DNA of 64,000 nt. It comes from Vibrio sp. 99-70-13A1. Lineage in GTDB: Bacteria; Pseudomonadota; Gammaproteobacteria; Enterobacterales; Vibrionaceae. The DNA is taken from the NCBI RefSeq assembly GCF_013114625.1, contig NZ_VTXD01000015.1, positions 24,612 to 88,611 of the forward strand. The letters run 5' to 3'. Position numbers and translations under genes: made by a program. Under the pieces are notes generated by a model. It searched no databases. It had not been told where the DNA came from and saw nothing but the letters and a program-made list of their open reading frames with translations. Of this stretch, positions 51,959 to 61,987 are shown piece after piece (the stretch's first letter is position 1; the number at the start of each line of letters is the position of its first letter).

Positions 51959-54900
51959 TTAGGAAATGTCACCTATCAAGGTGTGTATTTGCTCAGATGC
52001 CTCTTCAAAGTCATAAGATTGAATGGACGCCATTATCGCATTCAGTGGATGGCTAGCTTCTATAGCGCGCTCTGAGAGCATATTTTCTACTTTATCGAGT
52101 GCATTAGAGTCATATCGCTCCACATAAGTGAGCAGCTCTTTTAGGTCGTCGATATGTAGATCGTTGTTCGAATCGAATTCTGGGTCCAATGGTGGATTCT
52201 GTGGTGAGTTAGCCTTTACATAATGATTAACTGCCGTAACTGATTCATTCAAACACGTCTCAAAAATAGCCAGTTCGTTAGACATGTCGTTCTTTGTGTC
52301 TTGATTTCCCTTGCCAGTCGAATCAGATAAATTACTTTCGATTCTTGCCGCGATGTTGCCTAGTCTTATTAAACCAATCGATAGAGCAACGCTTTTGGAT
52401 GTATGGGCAACTCGTTCTGCCGTAGCAAAGTCATTAGTTTCAATGGCATTTCTTAAAGAATCAAAGTCACTTTGGTTTGATGATAAAAAGCGTGAGAGCA
52501 ATCTTATGTATAGAGTTTGGTCTTGATTGGTCACTGAAAGCCCGCGTTCACTATCAAATACTCCTTGAGCGCTATCGAAAACTACTGGTTCTAATCGTTC
52601 ATTTGGTGCGTGTAATGGCTTAATGTATGAAGTCATCTTCACAGTTTCATTGGCGTGGGGTAGATATTCCAATAATATGGATTCTAGTTTTGACAGGTTG
52701 ATGGGTTTACCAATGTGATCATTAAATCCTACGGCTTTGGCGTGTTGAATATCTTCTTTTCTCGCGTTTGCTGTCATGGCAATGATTGGAAGACTAACCC
52801 CTTGTTCTCGTAAAAATTTCGTTGCTTCGTAGCCATCCATGATTGGCATCTGAATATCCATTAAAATTAAATCATAATGGTTGTTTTGAATTAAATTGAT
52901 AGCAATTTGACCATTCAATGCGGTATCAATTTTCACCTTATATTCTTCAAGTAAACCTATGGCTAACTCTTGGTTTATTTCATTATCTTCAACAACCAAT
53001 ACTCGGCTTGTTGGTATAAATAAATGCTCTTTTTGAGTGTCTTCAATAAGCGTGTCGTTAGCAAACGGAAGCGGGGGAGCTATATCAAAAAAGACTTCGT
53101 AAACCTCACTTGGTAAAGAAGGGCTACGTGCAATCAACCAACCATAAGTCACTGCAATGGCAGAAAGTTCATCATCCTCTGTAGCCAATACGACTCTAAT
53201 ATCCGCAAGTTGAGATAAACTTTTTAGTGAATTAACGTCGTTATCTAAATGGTCTTTAATGACCAAAATTACGTTGATTTCATTAGGGTCGATTTGCGAG
53301 AAAACATCAGTAATAGAAGAGTATAAAGACATCTTACTTTTTAAAGGCAGTAAGGCTTTTTGTGTGATTCTATTGGAGGTGTCATTTTCTCTAGCAATCC
53401 AAATGTGATGGTTTTCAGAGGCATCAATAACCGTCTTGTGCCAGTTGGTTTGCCGTTCAGATTGCACATCAATAGGTAAGCTCAGTTCAAAAGAAAAGGT
53501 ACTTCCAGAACCCAAATTACTGTCTACTTGAATATCGCCACCCATCAGCTCTACTAATTGTTTTGATATGGAAAGCCCTAATCCTGTGCCTCCAAAATTA
53601 CGAGTTGTGGAAGTGTCCGCTTGTTGAAATGAGACAAACAGTTTTTGCTGGTTTTCTACTGAAATACCAATACCTGTATCTATAACGCTGAATTTCAATG
53701 AGCTGTGATGAGTTGTGCCACCGATTTTTTCCACCTTGATTATGACATGCCCAATATTGGTAAATTTAAGGGCATTGCTCACCAAGTTCATCAGTACTTG
53801 GTAGAGCCGAATATCGTCACCAATGTAATGGCGAGGGATATCAAAATCGATGTCGAAGTAGAGCTTTACATCGTTGTCTTTGACTCGCATTGCCATGACA
53901 TCAGCCAACTTTCTAAATAGCTCTCTAAGAACGAAGGGTTGTGGATCGAGCTCTAGCTTTCCAGATTCTACTTTTGAGAAATCTAGAATATCATTAATGA
54001 TGCCCAGCAGATTGGAAGCGGAAAGATCGACTCGTTCTAGGTAACGCGCAACGGTAGAGTTGGTGTTCTGTTTTTTGGCTAAATGAGTCATTCCTATAAT
54101 GGCATTCATAGGGGTTCTGATTTCATGGCTCATGTTCGCAAGAAACTGGCTTTTCGATACATTGGCGCTTTCAGCGAGTTCACGGGCAACCTCTAATTCA
54201 TGGGTCAATTTACTGATGTCACTAATATCATAAGCCCAAAATAGGACCGCTCGTTCCCCGTCATATTCCGTCACATAGTAGCTGGCAAGCCCAGTAAAAA
54301 CCGATCCATCGCGCTTCAGAAATTCCATGGATTGATCTTCATAGCGACCATGGGTTGCGAGTTCTTGATAAATAATCTCTCGGATAGAAACATCGTGGTA
54401 TATGCTCGCAACGTTGAACCCTTCCACTTCATCTGAAGGTACTTTAAATAATTCGAGCGCTCGTCTATTGGTATACACGGCTTTTTCGTCTTGAATCATC
54501 GCTACCACGATAGGGGAGGTATCAAGAATCCTGAATAGCTGAGCTCGTTTATTTTCTAATGCGGTTGTGCGCTGCTTTACCAGTTCCTCTAATTCGTTTT
54601 TTGAGCGATGGGCGATTTCATAAGAACGCCGCCCTACAACAAGTAAGAAAGCAGAAATAGACATTATGATGACAACCACGATCGCTAGAGTAATGACCAA
54701 AATATTTCTGATTACTTGATAGCTGGCGAGTGCTTCATCGAGATCAATTTCCGCGATAATTGCCATTTGTTTACTAGGCAACCAGCGTATCGAAGCTAAG
54801 GCTCTATGATTTTTAATGCTGGCTACTTCGTACAAGTTTATATCTTGGTATTTGTTTAGTATGGATAACTCTTGAACAACGCGGGTAATAGAAGAAGACA

Positions 54901-55963
54901 CGGATATATCTAATTCCGGCGAATCTTGATCTTCTAATGGAACTTGTTCTAACTGGTTGTCTGATATCAATAACCCGTCTTTATTCACTGCATAAACCTG
55001 TCCCGTATTACCTAATTGTGAGGCATTAAAGTTCCTCGAAACTCCTGAATATGGATTGATTTTCAAGATGAATACAGCAAAAGGGTCACTTGCTCCCGTT
55101 TCTTTCACTGGAACAAGTAGAAACATAGAAGCGTTCCTTTTTGGATCTGTATTGGCAAAATAAGTGGGCTCAATATTAGTCGCCGGCACTAAAGTGACTT
55201 TGCCACGCCAAGCTTGAGCTAAAAATTCCGGAGCTTGAGTAACCAATATATTTTGATATCCAATATGCTCTTGATACGTTGATGCAAGGTTGGTGTTGTC
55301 TTTCGATATCAGGTAAAAACCAGTACCTGAGCTAAATTTAATGCGGTTAGAGACATGAGTGATTAGTTGGTTTAGAAAAGCGGAGTGGGTAAGTGAATGA
55401 GCTTTATCCTCAGGTGTTTTTTTGAGGCTGCTTATTTCATTCAGTAGGATAGCTAAAGAAATGAAATTTCCATCGATTAATAAATCGACTTGAACCTCTT
55501 TTTCTCCTAACCATTCTTGAAGAATAGTTTCAGAACCGTCTTGAGCAATATTCAATTGATGCTGATAGTTGGCGAGAGAAGAGGTTTTTTGATGATTGAT
55601 CACGAGATAAATTGCAGAAGAAAGGGAAAGGCAAATCAAGGCAATAATCACAACGAAATTGAACCGTTGCTTAGCATTGGCAAATATCTCGGTGTAAGTG
55701 CCAGAGCGAAACATTCTGAAGATAAATATAGCAACCAAAGCGAGCGAAATAATCGAGATAAAAGAACTAAAGCTGCTGGCTAATGTGGGGTTTATTTCGG
55801 TTTCCCCTGTTAAGCCCAGAGTATTTTCTGATGACAGGACCACTTCTTCAGCCAGTGATAAATGCGAGCTAAATAATAAGAAAAAAGCGATTCCTTTTTT
55901 AACAAAGCTACAGTTTGAACATTGGTAATCCCATTTTATTAATGTAGGCATTGCAGCTCTCAA
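51959..55963 (-). CDS. Large membrane hybrid histidine kinase with phosphotransfer domain
   Basis: A 1334-residue multidomain kinase. An N-terminal signal/membrane region (three segments to about 122) leads to a dCache-type periplasmic sensor (about 130-415), a membrane helix (417-443), a PAS domain (about 475-590), HisKA (H613 in MSHEIRTP), HATPase (VSNALKF, DTGIGIS, GGTGLGL), a degenerate receiver (about 850-960), a full receiver with D1036 and an Hpt domain with H1187 ([12 protein letters not shown]). It can run a complete phosphorelay. No partner regulator is adjacent, so the output gene lies elsewhere. Confidence 0.93.
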   Translation of the reverse strand: MRAAMPTLIKWDYQCSNCSFVKKGIAFFLLFSSHLSLAEEVVLSSENTLGLTGETEINPTLASSFSSFISIISLALVAIFIFRMFRSGTYTEIFANAKQRFNFVVIIALICLSLSSAIYLVINHQKTSSLANYQHQLNIAQDGSETILQEWLGEKEVQVDLLIDGNFISLAILLNEISSLKKTPEDKAHSLTHSAFLNQLITHVSNRIKFSSGTGFYLISKDNTNLASTYQEHIGYQNILVTQAPEFLAQAWRGKVTLVPATNIEPTYFANTDPKRNASMFLLVPVKETGASDPFAVFILKINPYSGVSRNFNASQLGNTGQVYAVNKDGLLISDNQLEQVPLEDQDSPELDISVSSSITRVVQELSILNKYQDINLYEVASIKNHRALASIRWLPSKQMAIIAEIDLDEALASYQVIRNILVITLAIVVVIIMSISAFLLVVGRRSYEIAHRSKNELEELVKQRTTALENKRAQLFRILDTSPIVVAMIQDEKAVYTNRRALELFKVPSDEVEGFNVASIYHDVSIREIIYQELATHGRYEDQSMEFLKRDGSVFTGLASYYVTEYDGERAVLFWAYDISDISKLTHELEVARELAESANVSKSQFLANMSHEIRTPMNAIIGMTHLAKKQNTNSTVARYLERVDLSASNLLGIINDILDFSKVESGKLELDPQPFVLRELFRKLADVMAMRVKDNDVKLYFDIDFDIPRHYIGDDIRLYQVLMNLVSNALKFTNIGHVIIKVEKIGGTTHHSSLKFSVIDTGIGISVENQQKLFVSFQQADTSTTRNFGGTGLGLSISKQLVELMGGDIQVDSNLGSGSTFSFELSLPIDVQSERQTNWHKTVIDASENHHIWIARENDTSNRITQKALLPLKSKMSLYSSITDVFSQIDPNEINVILVIKDHLDNDVNSLKSLSQLADIRVVLATEDDELSAIAVTYGWLIARSPSLPSEVYEVFFDIAPPLPFANDTLIEDTQKEHLFIPTSRVLVVEDNEINQELAIGLLEEYKVKIDTALNGQIAINLIQNNHYDLILMDIQMPIMDGYEATKFLREQGVSLPIIAMTANARKEDIQHAKAVGFNDHIGKPINLSKLESILLEYLPHANETVKMTSYIKPLHAPNERLEPVVFDSAQGVFDSERGLSVTNQDQTLYIRLLSRFLSSNQSDFDSLRNAIETNDFATAERVAHTSKSVALSIGLIRLGNIAARIESNLSDSTGKGNQDTKNDMSNELAIFETCLNESVTAVNHYVKANSPQNPPLDPEFDSNNDLHIDDLKELLTYVERYDSNALDKVENMLSERAIEASHPLNAIMASIQSYDFEEASEQIHTLIGDIS

Positions 55964-56264
55964 GTTGTTATTGAATCACTTCAAAACTATAGAACATGCT
56001 TTTCGGTTATGTGCATAAGAGCCTAATTTTATAGCGGAAATGTGATAATGCACTCTAGTGATAGCCTAGGAGTTCAAAGGGGCTCTAAATCCTACTTGGT
56101 ATGTGTAAATAGAGCGGTACATATTAATAGAGCCGTATTTATTGGCATTCATGGTTTGACACTGATCTTCCATATCGTTAGCCTGAGCGGCAAAGTAAGA
56201 GAGTGAATCGTCTTTGATGATAGCTTGCTCTGCATTACCCAATATTTCCAAGGAACAAGATTAA
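55964..56264. other. Divergent intergenic region
   Basis: This 301-bp gap holds the promoters of the hybrid kinase (minus) and of the unknown gene at 56265 (plus). A minus-strand frame of 61 codons at 56066-56251 exists but begins at TTG and is uncertain. I see no strong operator or RNA. Confidence 0.5.
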
Positions 56265-56858
56265 ATGAGTCAGCTAACACCGCAGCAAGAAGAAGCTATT
56301 GCAACGTTTAAAGAGAACCTTCATCTTCCTGGGGGTGGTTTCCATCTTCTTATCATTGAATTGTGTAAAGAGTTTCAATTGCCTTTCCAAAAAGTGCGTA
56401 ATGTATTGATGAAAGCGCAGACAAAAGTCGAGAAGAAGATTCGTCATGATTTTAGTGCCGTCTGCGAGAGTGATATCACTCAAGAAACGTGGTTGAATTC
56501 AATTCGAACGAAATTAGCTGAAATGGCTCAAGACAATGTACCTGTCATGGATAACTTATTGGCTAACGAGAAATACAAAAAAGTATTGGCAGCACTTAAC
56601 GTACCTATCCAGAATGAATATGAGCGTGAAGATATTTTAGAAGAGTTGATGCAAGTGTATGAAAAAGAGGTGTTTAAGCCTTTGCTTGCTATGCTGCATA
56701 CAACCAAACTGTATTGGAAACTGATGCTTGCAGAAGATTTAAATAAAATGACAACAATATGCCGTGAACAATTCAGCGATTATCCACAGCACATGGAAGC
56801 GGCTAAAATTTTATTTGAATTAGATGAAAAGGTAAGAGCTGCAAAGATAAGTGAATAA
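56265..56858 (+). CDS. Uncharacterised helical protein
   Basis: A 197-residue soluble protein with no recognised family. It is charged and almost wholly helical, for example QQEEAIATFKENLHL, then KVRNVLMKAQTKVEKKIRHDF, then EDILEELMQVYEKEVFKPLLAMLHTTKLYWKLML, split over about residues 118-158. The shape suggests a DNA- or RNA-associated or regulatory protein, but there is no helix-turn-helix I trust. AAGGA lies 9-10 bp before the ATG. Confidence 0.75.
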   Translation: MSQLTPQQEEAIATFKENLHLPGGGFHLLIIELCKEFQLPFQKVRNVLMKAQTKVEKKIRHDFSAVCESDITQETWLNSIRTKLAEMAQDNVPVMDNLLANEKYKKVLAALNVPIQNEYEREDILEELMQVYEKEVFKPLLAMLHTTKLYWKLMLAEDLNKMTTICREQFSDYPQHMEAAKILFELDEKVRAAKISE

Positions 56859-56979
56859 GTGTTGAGTATGCGGCTGATAAAAATTGTCCATTCAGTTTTG
56901 GGCTCCTATTCAAGCGATTCACTTCTATAAAACTACACCCCACAAAGTATCGCTCCTCTCAATATTTTTTGTATTTCAT

Positions 56980-57009
56980 ATCAATAGGCTTACCACCAAG
57001 CCTATTGAT
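56980..57009. terminator. Hairpin between convergent genes
   Basis: A 12-bp perfect stem (ATCAATAGGCTT / AAGCCTATTGAT) with loop ACCACC lies between the unknown gene and the LysR gene. It may terminate both, but neither side has a clean T tract. Confidence 0.6.
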
Positions 57010-57046
57010 TCAATTCTTTCTATTGGGTTTGTGTTCGAGCTATCAG

Positions 57047-57934
57047 TTACTTTAGAACTTGCTTAACCTTATCTATCAACGTGTTGTAGCGATGAGGAAG
57101 TTCTCTATTTCGCTTCTGAACTAAATATAGGGCTTCTTCTACTTTTTTAGTTGGCGTTGCGACATAGAGATTTTCTCTCTGTGGGAAGTTTCTAACGGCA
57201 CTTTCTGGTAACACTGTAAAGCCTAGACCTTTCGATATGGGCATTAGTATTTGATGTAATTGGTTGATATAGCCAGCTTTAGGCAGCGAGTCGATATTTA
57301 TCTTCGATAACTCTTCATCTCCGCATAAATCAAAATAAAGCGATAGATAATGATGTGAATCTGGGTGGCAGATCAAGCCAACAGAAAACAGTAATTCTGC
57401 TGTGACTTCTTTACCTTCATAAGTTTTAGGGAGTACTAAACACAGTGCTTCTTTTCCTATAATTTCATTCTGAAATAAGCTGCTGCTAGGAATATGCGTA
57501 ACTATGCCTAATTCTATGCTGCCTTGTTGTATGTCGTTCAATACTTTGTGGTTGGGCGCGGCTTCAAGATGAAAATGCATCTCTGAATGTTCTTTCTGCA
57601 GATCCAATAATTGAGGATAGAGCAATAAAGATAAAGACCCCGAACATGATAATAAACACTGACCTGAGTAGGGGTTATCAAAGCAGAGTGATTCAAACAG
57701 AGCGTGTTCATCTTTTGCTAATTTAATGGCGTACTGATAGATGATTCGGCCTTGTTCAGTTAACTCAAAGCTCTTGTTTTCTCTTGTGATTAAAGGGTGT
57801 TTACAAGCATGCTCTAACTTCTTGATATGCTGGCTGACCCCCGGTTGAGTCATATAGAGTTTTTCTGCGGTCTGGGTGAAATGACCAACGTCAACAAGCG
57901 TTTTGAATGTGTGTAGCCAGAGAGGGTTAAGCAT
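57047..57934 (-). CDS. LysR-family regulator of the racemase/MFS locus
   Basis: A 295-residue regulator with an N-terminal winged helix (FHTF/GHFTQTAEKLYMTQPGVSQHIKKLE, residues 8-42) and an effector domain (about 90-290). It is divergent from the aspartate/glutamate racemase gene with a 196-bp gap, so that gene and the MFS transporter are its likely targets. Confidence 0.9.
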   Translation of the reverse strand: MLNPLWLHTFKTLVDVGHFTQTAEKLYMTQPGVSQHIKKLEHACKHPLITRENKSFELTEQGRIIYQYAIKLAKDEHALFESLCFDNPYSGQCLLSCSGSLSLLLYPQLLDLQKEHSEMHFHLEAAPNHKVLNDIQQGSIELGIVTHIPSSSLFQNEIIGKEALCLVLPKTYEGKEVTAELLFSVGLICHPDSHHYLSLYFDLCGDEELSKINIDSLPKAGYINQLHQILMPISKGLGFTVLPESAVRNFPQRENLYVATPTKKVEEALYLVQKRNRELPHRYNTLIDKVKQVLK

Positions 57935-58130
57935 GCGCTAGACTCGATAAATAACAAAAAATTATTATTATTGGAAACTTTGATAATTTCAAGGTTCAAA
58001 ATATCCGTTATACCGCTGAATGAGCTATTTCGGCTGAGGGATAAACAGATAAGTAAGAGGCATGAATTCATTTGTACCAAAGTGTGTTTTCTGTTGTAGT
58101 GAATTGATATTCAATCTCAGAGGATAAGTG

Positions 58131-58823
58131 ATGAAAACAATTGGCATGTTAGGTGGAATGAGTTGGGAATCTACATCAAATTACTATCGTGAAATTAACC
58201 AGCTAGTCAAAGCTCAGCTGGGCGGTTTCAATTCTGCCAAAATTGTTATGTATAGCGTGAATTTTGAAGAGATTGAAAAGTTACAGTCAGCTGGAGAGTG
58301 GGATAAAACCGGTACAATTCTCAGTGATGCAGCCCTTTCTCTGAAAGCGGCGGGTGCTGATTTTTTAATGATTTGCACAAATACAATGCACAAGGTCGCG
58401 AATCAAGTCGAGCAAGATACAGGGTTACCACTTTTACACATTGCCGATGCAACTGGTGAGCAACTAAAAGCACAAGGAATTAGCAAAGTAGGGTTGTTAG
58501 GCACCGCATTTACAATGGAACAAGAGTTCTACAAAGGTCGCTTACAAGAAAAGTTTGGTATTGAAGTCATCGTGCCTAATGGGGTTCAGCGTAAGTTAGT
58601 TCACGAGGTCATTTATAACGAACTGGTTCAAGGTGTTTTAAATAACCGATCAAGAAATGATTTCATTACAGTGATCAGCGATCTGCAAGAAAATGGGGCT
58701 GAGGCTGTAATTCTTGGTTGCACCGAAATTGCGATGCTAGTCAAACAGAATGATACGAGAGTCCCTTTGTTTGATACAACTGAAATACACGCTCAGGCGG
58801 CAGTTCACTACGCATTAAGCTAA
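58131..58823 (+). CDS. Aspartate/glutamate racemase-family protein (YgeA-like)
   Basis: A 230-residue cofactor-independent racemase. The two catalytic cysteines are C82 (MICTNTMHK) and C197 (LGCTEIAML), with the conserved start IGMLGGMSWEST. YgeA-type members racemise several amino acids. The ATG at 58131 is preferred over the GTG at 58128, because GAGGA then has a 6-bp spacing. A divergent LysR gene and a downstream MFS exporter suggest a D-amino-acid or amino-acid response. Confidence 0.92.
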   Translation: MKTIGMLGGMSWESTSNYYREINQLVKAQLGGFNSAKIVMYSVNFEEIEKLQSAGEWDKTGTILSDAALSLKAAGADFLMICTNTMHKVANQVEQDTGLPLLHIADATGEQLKAQGISKVGLLGTAFTMEQEFYKGRLQEKFGIEVIVPNGVQRKLVHEVIYNELVQGVLNNRSRNDFITVISDLQENGAEAVILGCTEIAMLVKQNDTRVPLFDTTEIHAQAAVHYALS

Positions 58824-58828
58824 TACGA

Positions 58829-58880
58829 TTAAAAGAAGTACATTTAGAAGACGTACATTAAAAACGTATATTTAAAAGAA
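58829..58880. repeat. Degenerate short repeats after the racemase gene
   Basis: Imperfect copies of a unit like TTAGAAGACGTACAT occur three to four times between the racemase stop and the following hairpin. Confidence 0.5.
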
Positions 58881-58890
58881 CTGGATTAGA

Positions 58891-58917
58891 GATGAGTCAA
58901 CACCGTGTTGGCTCATC
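58891..58917 (+). promoter_or_regulatory. Hairpin in the racemase-MFS spacer
   Basis: GATGAGTCAACA pairs with TGTTGGCTCATC (one G-U) with a 3-nt loop, ending 12 bp before the MFS ribosome-binding site. It has no T tract, so it may shape mRNA stability or read-through rather than terminate. Confidence 0.5.
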
Positions 58918-58940
58918 TTAGAAAATACAAGGATTGTGTA

Positions 58941-60107
58941 ATGAATAGAAATGTTTGGTTATTATCGCTTTGCCAAGCACTGCTAATGACAGGGAACATA
59001 TTGTTGATTTCCGTGATTGGATTAATTGGGAAGCAGATTGCGCCGAGCGTCAGTATGATTACGTTACCCGTTGCGTTGCAGTTTTTGGGGTTGATGGCAG
59101 CGACTATTCCCGCCTCATTGATCTCCGGAAGGTTGGGGCGTAAGCGGGGGTTTAGTATCGGTAATATGGTAGGTATTACGGGGGCGAGCCTTGCCACCTA
59201 TGCTTTATATCAGCAGCAATTTTACCTATTTTGTTTTGCTACCTTTTTACTGGGTATCGGTATTGGCTTTGGCACGCTTTATCGCTTTGCTGCTATTGAG
59301 GTATGCGATGAAAATGCCCGACACCGTGCAATATCCATATCTATGGCTGGTGGAGTACTAGCCGCTGTATTAGGTCCTAACTTAGCTATCATGTCACAAG
59401 AATGGTCACAGGATGGTTTATACATCGGGGCTTTTGCTTCTCTTATCCTTCTTAATATTTTAGCTCTAATCATTCTTCAAACAATCCAGTTTCCAGAAAC
59501 TTCTTATCATGCCTTGCGGGACAAATCAGATTCGATTGGCGAGATCATAAAAGCACCAAACTTTATTGTCGCCGTTTTTGCTGCAATGGTTTCTTATGCG
59601 GTAATGAATATTTTAATGACGGCCACACCACTGGCGATGATTGGCTGTGGGTTTAATTTTACGAAAGCAGCTGGGGTCATTGAATGGCATGTATTGGGCA
59701 TGTTTGTACCGGCCTTCTTTACTGGGCGATTGATTGAGAAGTTTGGGGCTCGACATGTGATATTAGTTGGCGGATTACTGTTCGTTGCATGTATTGCTAT
59801 CAATATACACGGTCAATCTATTTGGCACTTTAGAGCTGCTTTAGTATTGCTTGGGGTCGGTTGGAACTTTATGTTCATAGCTGCGACAGGTATGTTCAGC
59901 CAAGCTTACAAGGAAAAAAATAAAGCCAAAGCACAAGCGTTTAATGAATTTGTGGTGTTCAGCTGCGTGACAGTCACTGCTCTTTTATCAGGTTGGCTTG
60001 AATCTACCGTTGGTTGGCAAAACTTGAATCTTTATGTGCTGCCATTTGTATTAATGGTCATTGTTATCTTTGCTGTGAATGCTAAGCAGTCTCGCGCTAC
60101 GGCTTAG
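58941..60107 (+). CDS. MFS-family transporter
   Basis: A 388-residue major facilitator with twelve helices. The inter-helix motif A (SGRLGRKRG) follows helix 2, and a shorter repeat GRLIEKFGARH follows helix 8. The substrate is unknown. Start at the ATG at 58941, with AAGGA 7 bp upstream; an upstream GTG frame to 58905 adds residues from the hairpin. Last gene of the racemase locus. Confidence 0.9.
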   Translation: MNRNVWLLSLCQALLMTGNILLISVIGLIGKQIAPSVSMITLPVALQFLGLMAATIPASLISGRLGRKRGFSIGNMVGITGASLATYALYQQQFYLFCFATFLLGIGIGFGTLYRFAAIEVCDENARHRAISISMAGGVLAAVLGPNLAIMSQEWSQDGLYIGAFASLILLNILALIILQTIQFPETSYHALRDKSDSIGEIIKAPNFIVAVFAAMVSYAVMNILMTATPLAMIGCGFNFTKAAGVIEWHVLGMFVPAFFTGRLIEKFGARHVILVGGLLFVACIAINIHGQSIWHFRAALVLLGVGWNFMFIAATGMFSQAYKEKNKAKAQAFNEFVVFSCVTVTALLSGWLESTVGWQNLNLYVLPFVLMVIVIFAVNAKQSRATA

Positions 60108-60171
60108 GTGATGTTCAGCTCTAGGTGATGTGAAACTTAGATGATGTGTAAACTTCGTTGATGTGAAAATA
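60105..60171. repeat. 17-bp tandem repeat starting at the MFS stop codon
   Basis: Four 17-bp units (TAGGTGATGTGAAACTT-like) begin with the MFS gene's own TAG stop (60105-60107), then continue at 60122, 60139 and 60156. The repeat therefore arose from, or recruited, the coding terminus. Confidence 0.8.
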
Positions 60172-60221
60172 ATAGTCGGTACTGAGTTATCTTCTGACGA
60201 ACTTTACTGACGAATTAGGAC

Positions 60222-60252
60222 GCTCTGAACTTAAGCTATAAAAGTTCAGAGC
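60222..60252. terminator. Hairpin between convergent MFS and transporter genes
   Basis: An 11-bp perfect stem (GCTCTGAACTT / AAGTTCAGAGC) with a 9-nt loop lies midway between the two stops. No good T tract. Confidence 0.6.
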
Positions 60253-60278
60253 TTGTTAACTAAAAGGCTTCACATACT

Positions 60279-61265
60279 CTATGCGACACTTCGATAGAAA
60301 TACTTTTCACACGTTTGATCGCTTAACTTTCTTAGCCCAAATGAGATTAGGGCGACAACCGCAACTGAAAATACTAGCCTTCCCCAAAATATGGTATTAA
60401 AGTCAGCCCCAATCAACATAATCAATAATGTATCTTCAATTAGGCTGTGTAATAAGTTAAGCAGCATAATCGCGGTAAACACGTCTCTTGCGGCAATATG
60501 ACCACGTTTAGCTTCATTGATCAGCAAGCCCCCACCGAAAGACAACCCTAACGTGACGCCAATAATTGTAAGGTTTGTAGCCTCTTTACTGATACCTAAA
60601 ATTCTCAGAAATGGTCTCAATAACACAGCCATTAACTTTTCTATACCAAGTAGCTTCAATACTTTAAGTAAGAGCAGTAAAGCTGAGATAACAAGAAATA
60701 TAACGGCAAAGTTCTTTATCTGGCTTATCCCCCAAGCTAAATAGCTCGTGTCTGTAATTGCCTCGGGTTGCCACAGGATGACAGCATGTTCTGATAAAAA
60801 ACCGCCAGTCTGGTAGGTGAGGTTAAGTAGCCACGCAAAAAAGAGACTCCCGCCAATACGAACAAAAAGGGTAGCAGCAAGGTTAACCCCTGCTTTTTTG
60901 GCTATTGCTGCTTCTATGGGTAATGAGTGTGCTAATAGCATCATGCTACCCAATATCGATGCTTGAGCGACGGTTAATGGCATGTCTAAATTGATAAACA
61001 CGATTAGACCTGCATAGATGTTCGTGAGCATTGTAGTCGCCCAGACCAAGCCAAGTTCTTTAGGTAGCCCTACTAACTCCATAATTGGGCTCAGCCAGCT
61101 ACTCAGCAATACTATTCCTCCCAGCTCTTCGACAACTTTTATCACTAGAATGATAGGGATCATGATTTTAAAAAGTGTGTACGTAACATCAAAAATGTCA
61201 CGAATAAGTTCCTTAAAAAAGAGTTGAATCGGTTGCATTAGTTCTGTCCATGAAGTGTGAATCAT
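60279..61265 (-). CDS. Nucleoside-recognition (gate) domain membrane protein
   Basis: A 328-residue inner-membrane protein with about eight helices and two 'gate' repeats (LIVFINLDMPLTVAQASILGSMMLLAHSLPIE, and GGGLLINEAKRGHIAARDVF). It resembles SpoVM-linked nucleoside-recognition proteins, of uncertain substrate. The ATG at 61265 and an internal ATG (M10) are both possible starts. It is divergent from an Lrp-family regulator, which may control it. Confidence 0.85.
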   Translation of the reverse strand: MIHTSWTELMQPIQLFFKELIRDIFDVTYTLFKIMIPIILVIKVVEELGGIVLLSSWLSPIMELVGLPKELGLVWATTMLTNIYAGLIVFINLDMPLTVAQASILGSMMLLAHSLPIEAAIAKKAGVNLAATLFVRIGGSLFFAWLLNLTYQTGGFLSEHAVILWQPEAITDTSYLAWGISQIKNFAVIFLVISALLLLLKVLKLLGIEKLMAVLLRPFLRILGISKEATNLTIIGVTLGLSFGGGLLINEAKRGHIAARDVFTAIMLLNLLHSLIEDTLLIMLIGADFNTIFWGRLVFSVAVVALISFGLRKLSDQTCEKYFYRSVA

Positions 61266-61340
61266 AGTGATATGTTACACAGTGTCGGATTTGTATGATT
61301 TCGTTTTCATCTCTTTTAGATATTAAAAATTTATTATTTG

Positions 61341-61376
61341 AGTTAATTTTAAAAATTATTGTTATTTAAATTAACT
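61341..61376 (+). promoter_or_regulatory. AT-rich inverted repeat upstream of the Lrp-family gene
   Basis: AGTTAATTT (61341-61349) and AAATTAACT (61368-61376) form a 9-bp dyad with an 18-bp spacer, 12 bp before the regulator's ATG. It could be its own binding site and also affect the divergent transporter. Confidence 0.5.
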
Positions 61377-61388
61377 TAAAGGGAAATT

Positions 61389-61853
61389 ATGGATTTAGAT
61401 CGAATAGACAGGAATATCTTAGCAACCTTGCAAAAGAACAATCGTGTTTCAAATATTGAGCTTGCTGAATTGGTAGGTTTATCCGCACCAGCGTGTTTAA
61501 AACGAGTAAAACGTCTACGCGAAGAAGGGATCATTATTGGTGATGTTTCGATCATCAATCCAGAGTTGGCTGGCAGTACGATGACTTTGATCGTTTCGGT
61601 CGAAATGGAACGAGACCGGGCAGATATATATCAAATATTCAGACGCTCAATTTTGAAAGCTCCTGAAGTTACTCAGTGTTACCAAATATCAGGAAGTTAT
61701 GACTTTATGTTAGTGGTGACTGTGAGGGATATTTCAGCTTATGAGCAGTTTGTTGAGCGAGTTTTGCATACGGATTTAAACATAAGAAAGTTCCACACAT
61801 CAGTGTCCTTAAGGACAGTTAAGTTCACTACCGCGATTGATTTAGATAGATAG
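61389..61853 (+). CDS. Lrp/AsnC-family regulator
   Basis: A 154-residue regulator with the N-terminal winged helix (LDRIDRNILATLQKNNRVSNIELAELVGLS, residues 3-32) and the C-terminal RAM domain (about 68-145) with YDFMLVVTVRD. Such proteins usually respond to amino acids or nucleosides. It is divergent from the nucleoside-gate protein. Confidence 0.92.
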   Translation: MDLDRIDRNILATLQKNNRVSNIELAELVGLSAPACLKRVKRLREEGIIIGDVSIINPELAGSTMTLIVSVEMERDRADIYQIFRRSILKAPEVTQCYQISGSYDFMLVVTVRDISAYEQFVERVLHTDLNIRKFHTSVSLRTVKFTTAIDLDR

Positions 61854-61987
61854 CTTCTAATTTAGGCTAAATCCATATTTAGATGAGTGTTGTGTCAGTT
61901 TTATCATTAAATAAATACATTTTTTCCACCTATCTATTTTATACTGTTATTTGATTCGTTAATTGTTTTGTACAGTGAGATAACACT

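Noticed and set aside
56066..56251. Minus-strand frame of 61 codons upstream of the unknown gene at 56265
   Set aside because: It starts at TTG with no Shine-Dalgarno, is closed by a stop 9 bp upstream, and overlaps the likely promoter of the plus-strand gene. Its residues look protein-like, so a broken gene remains possible, but I cannot support it.
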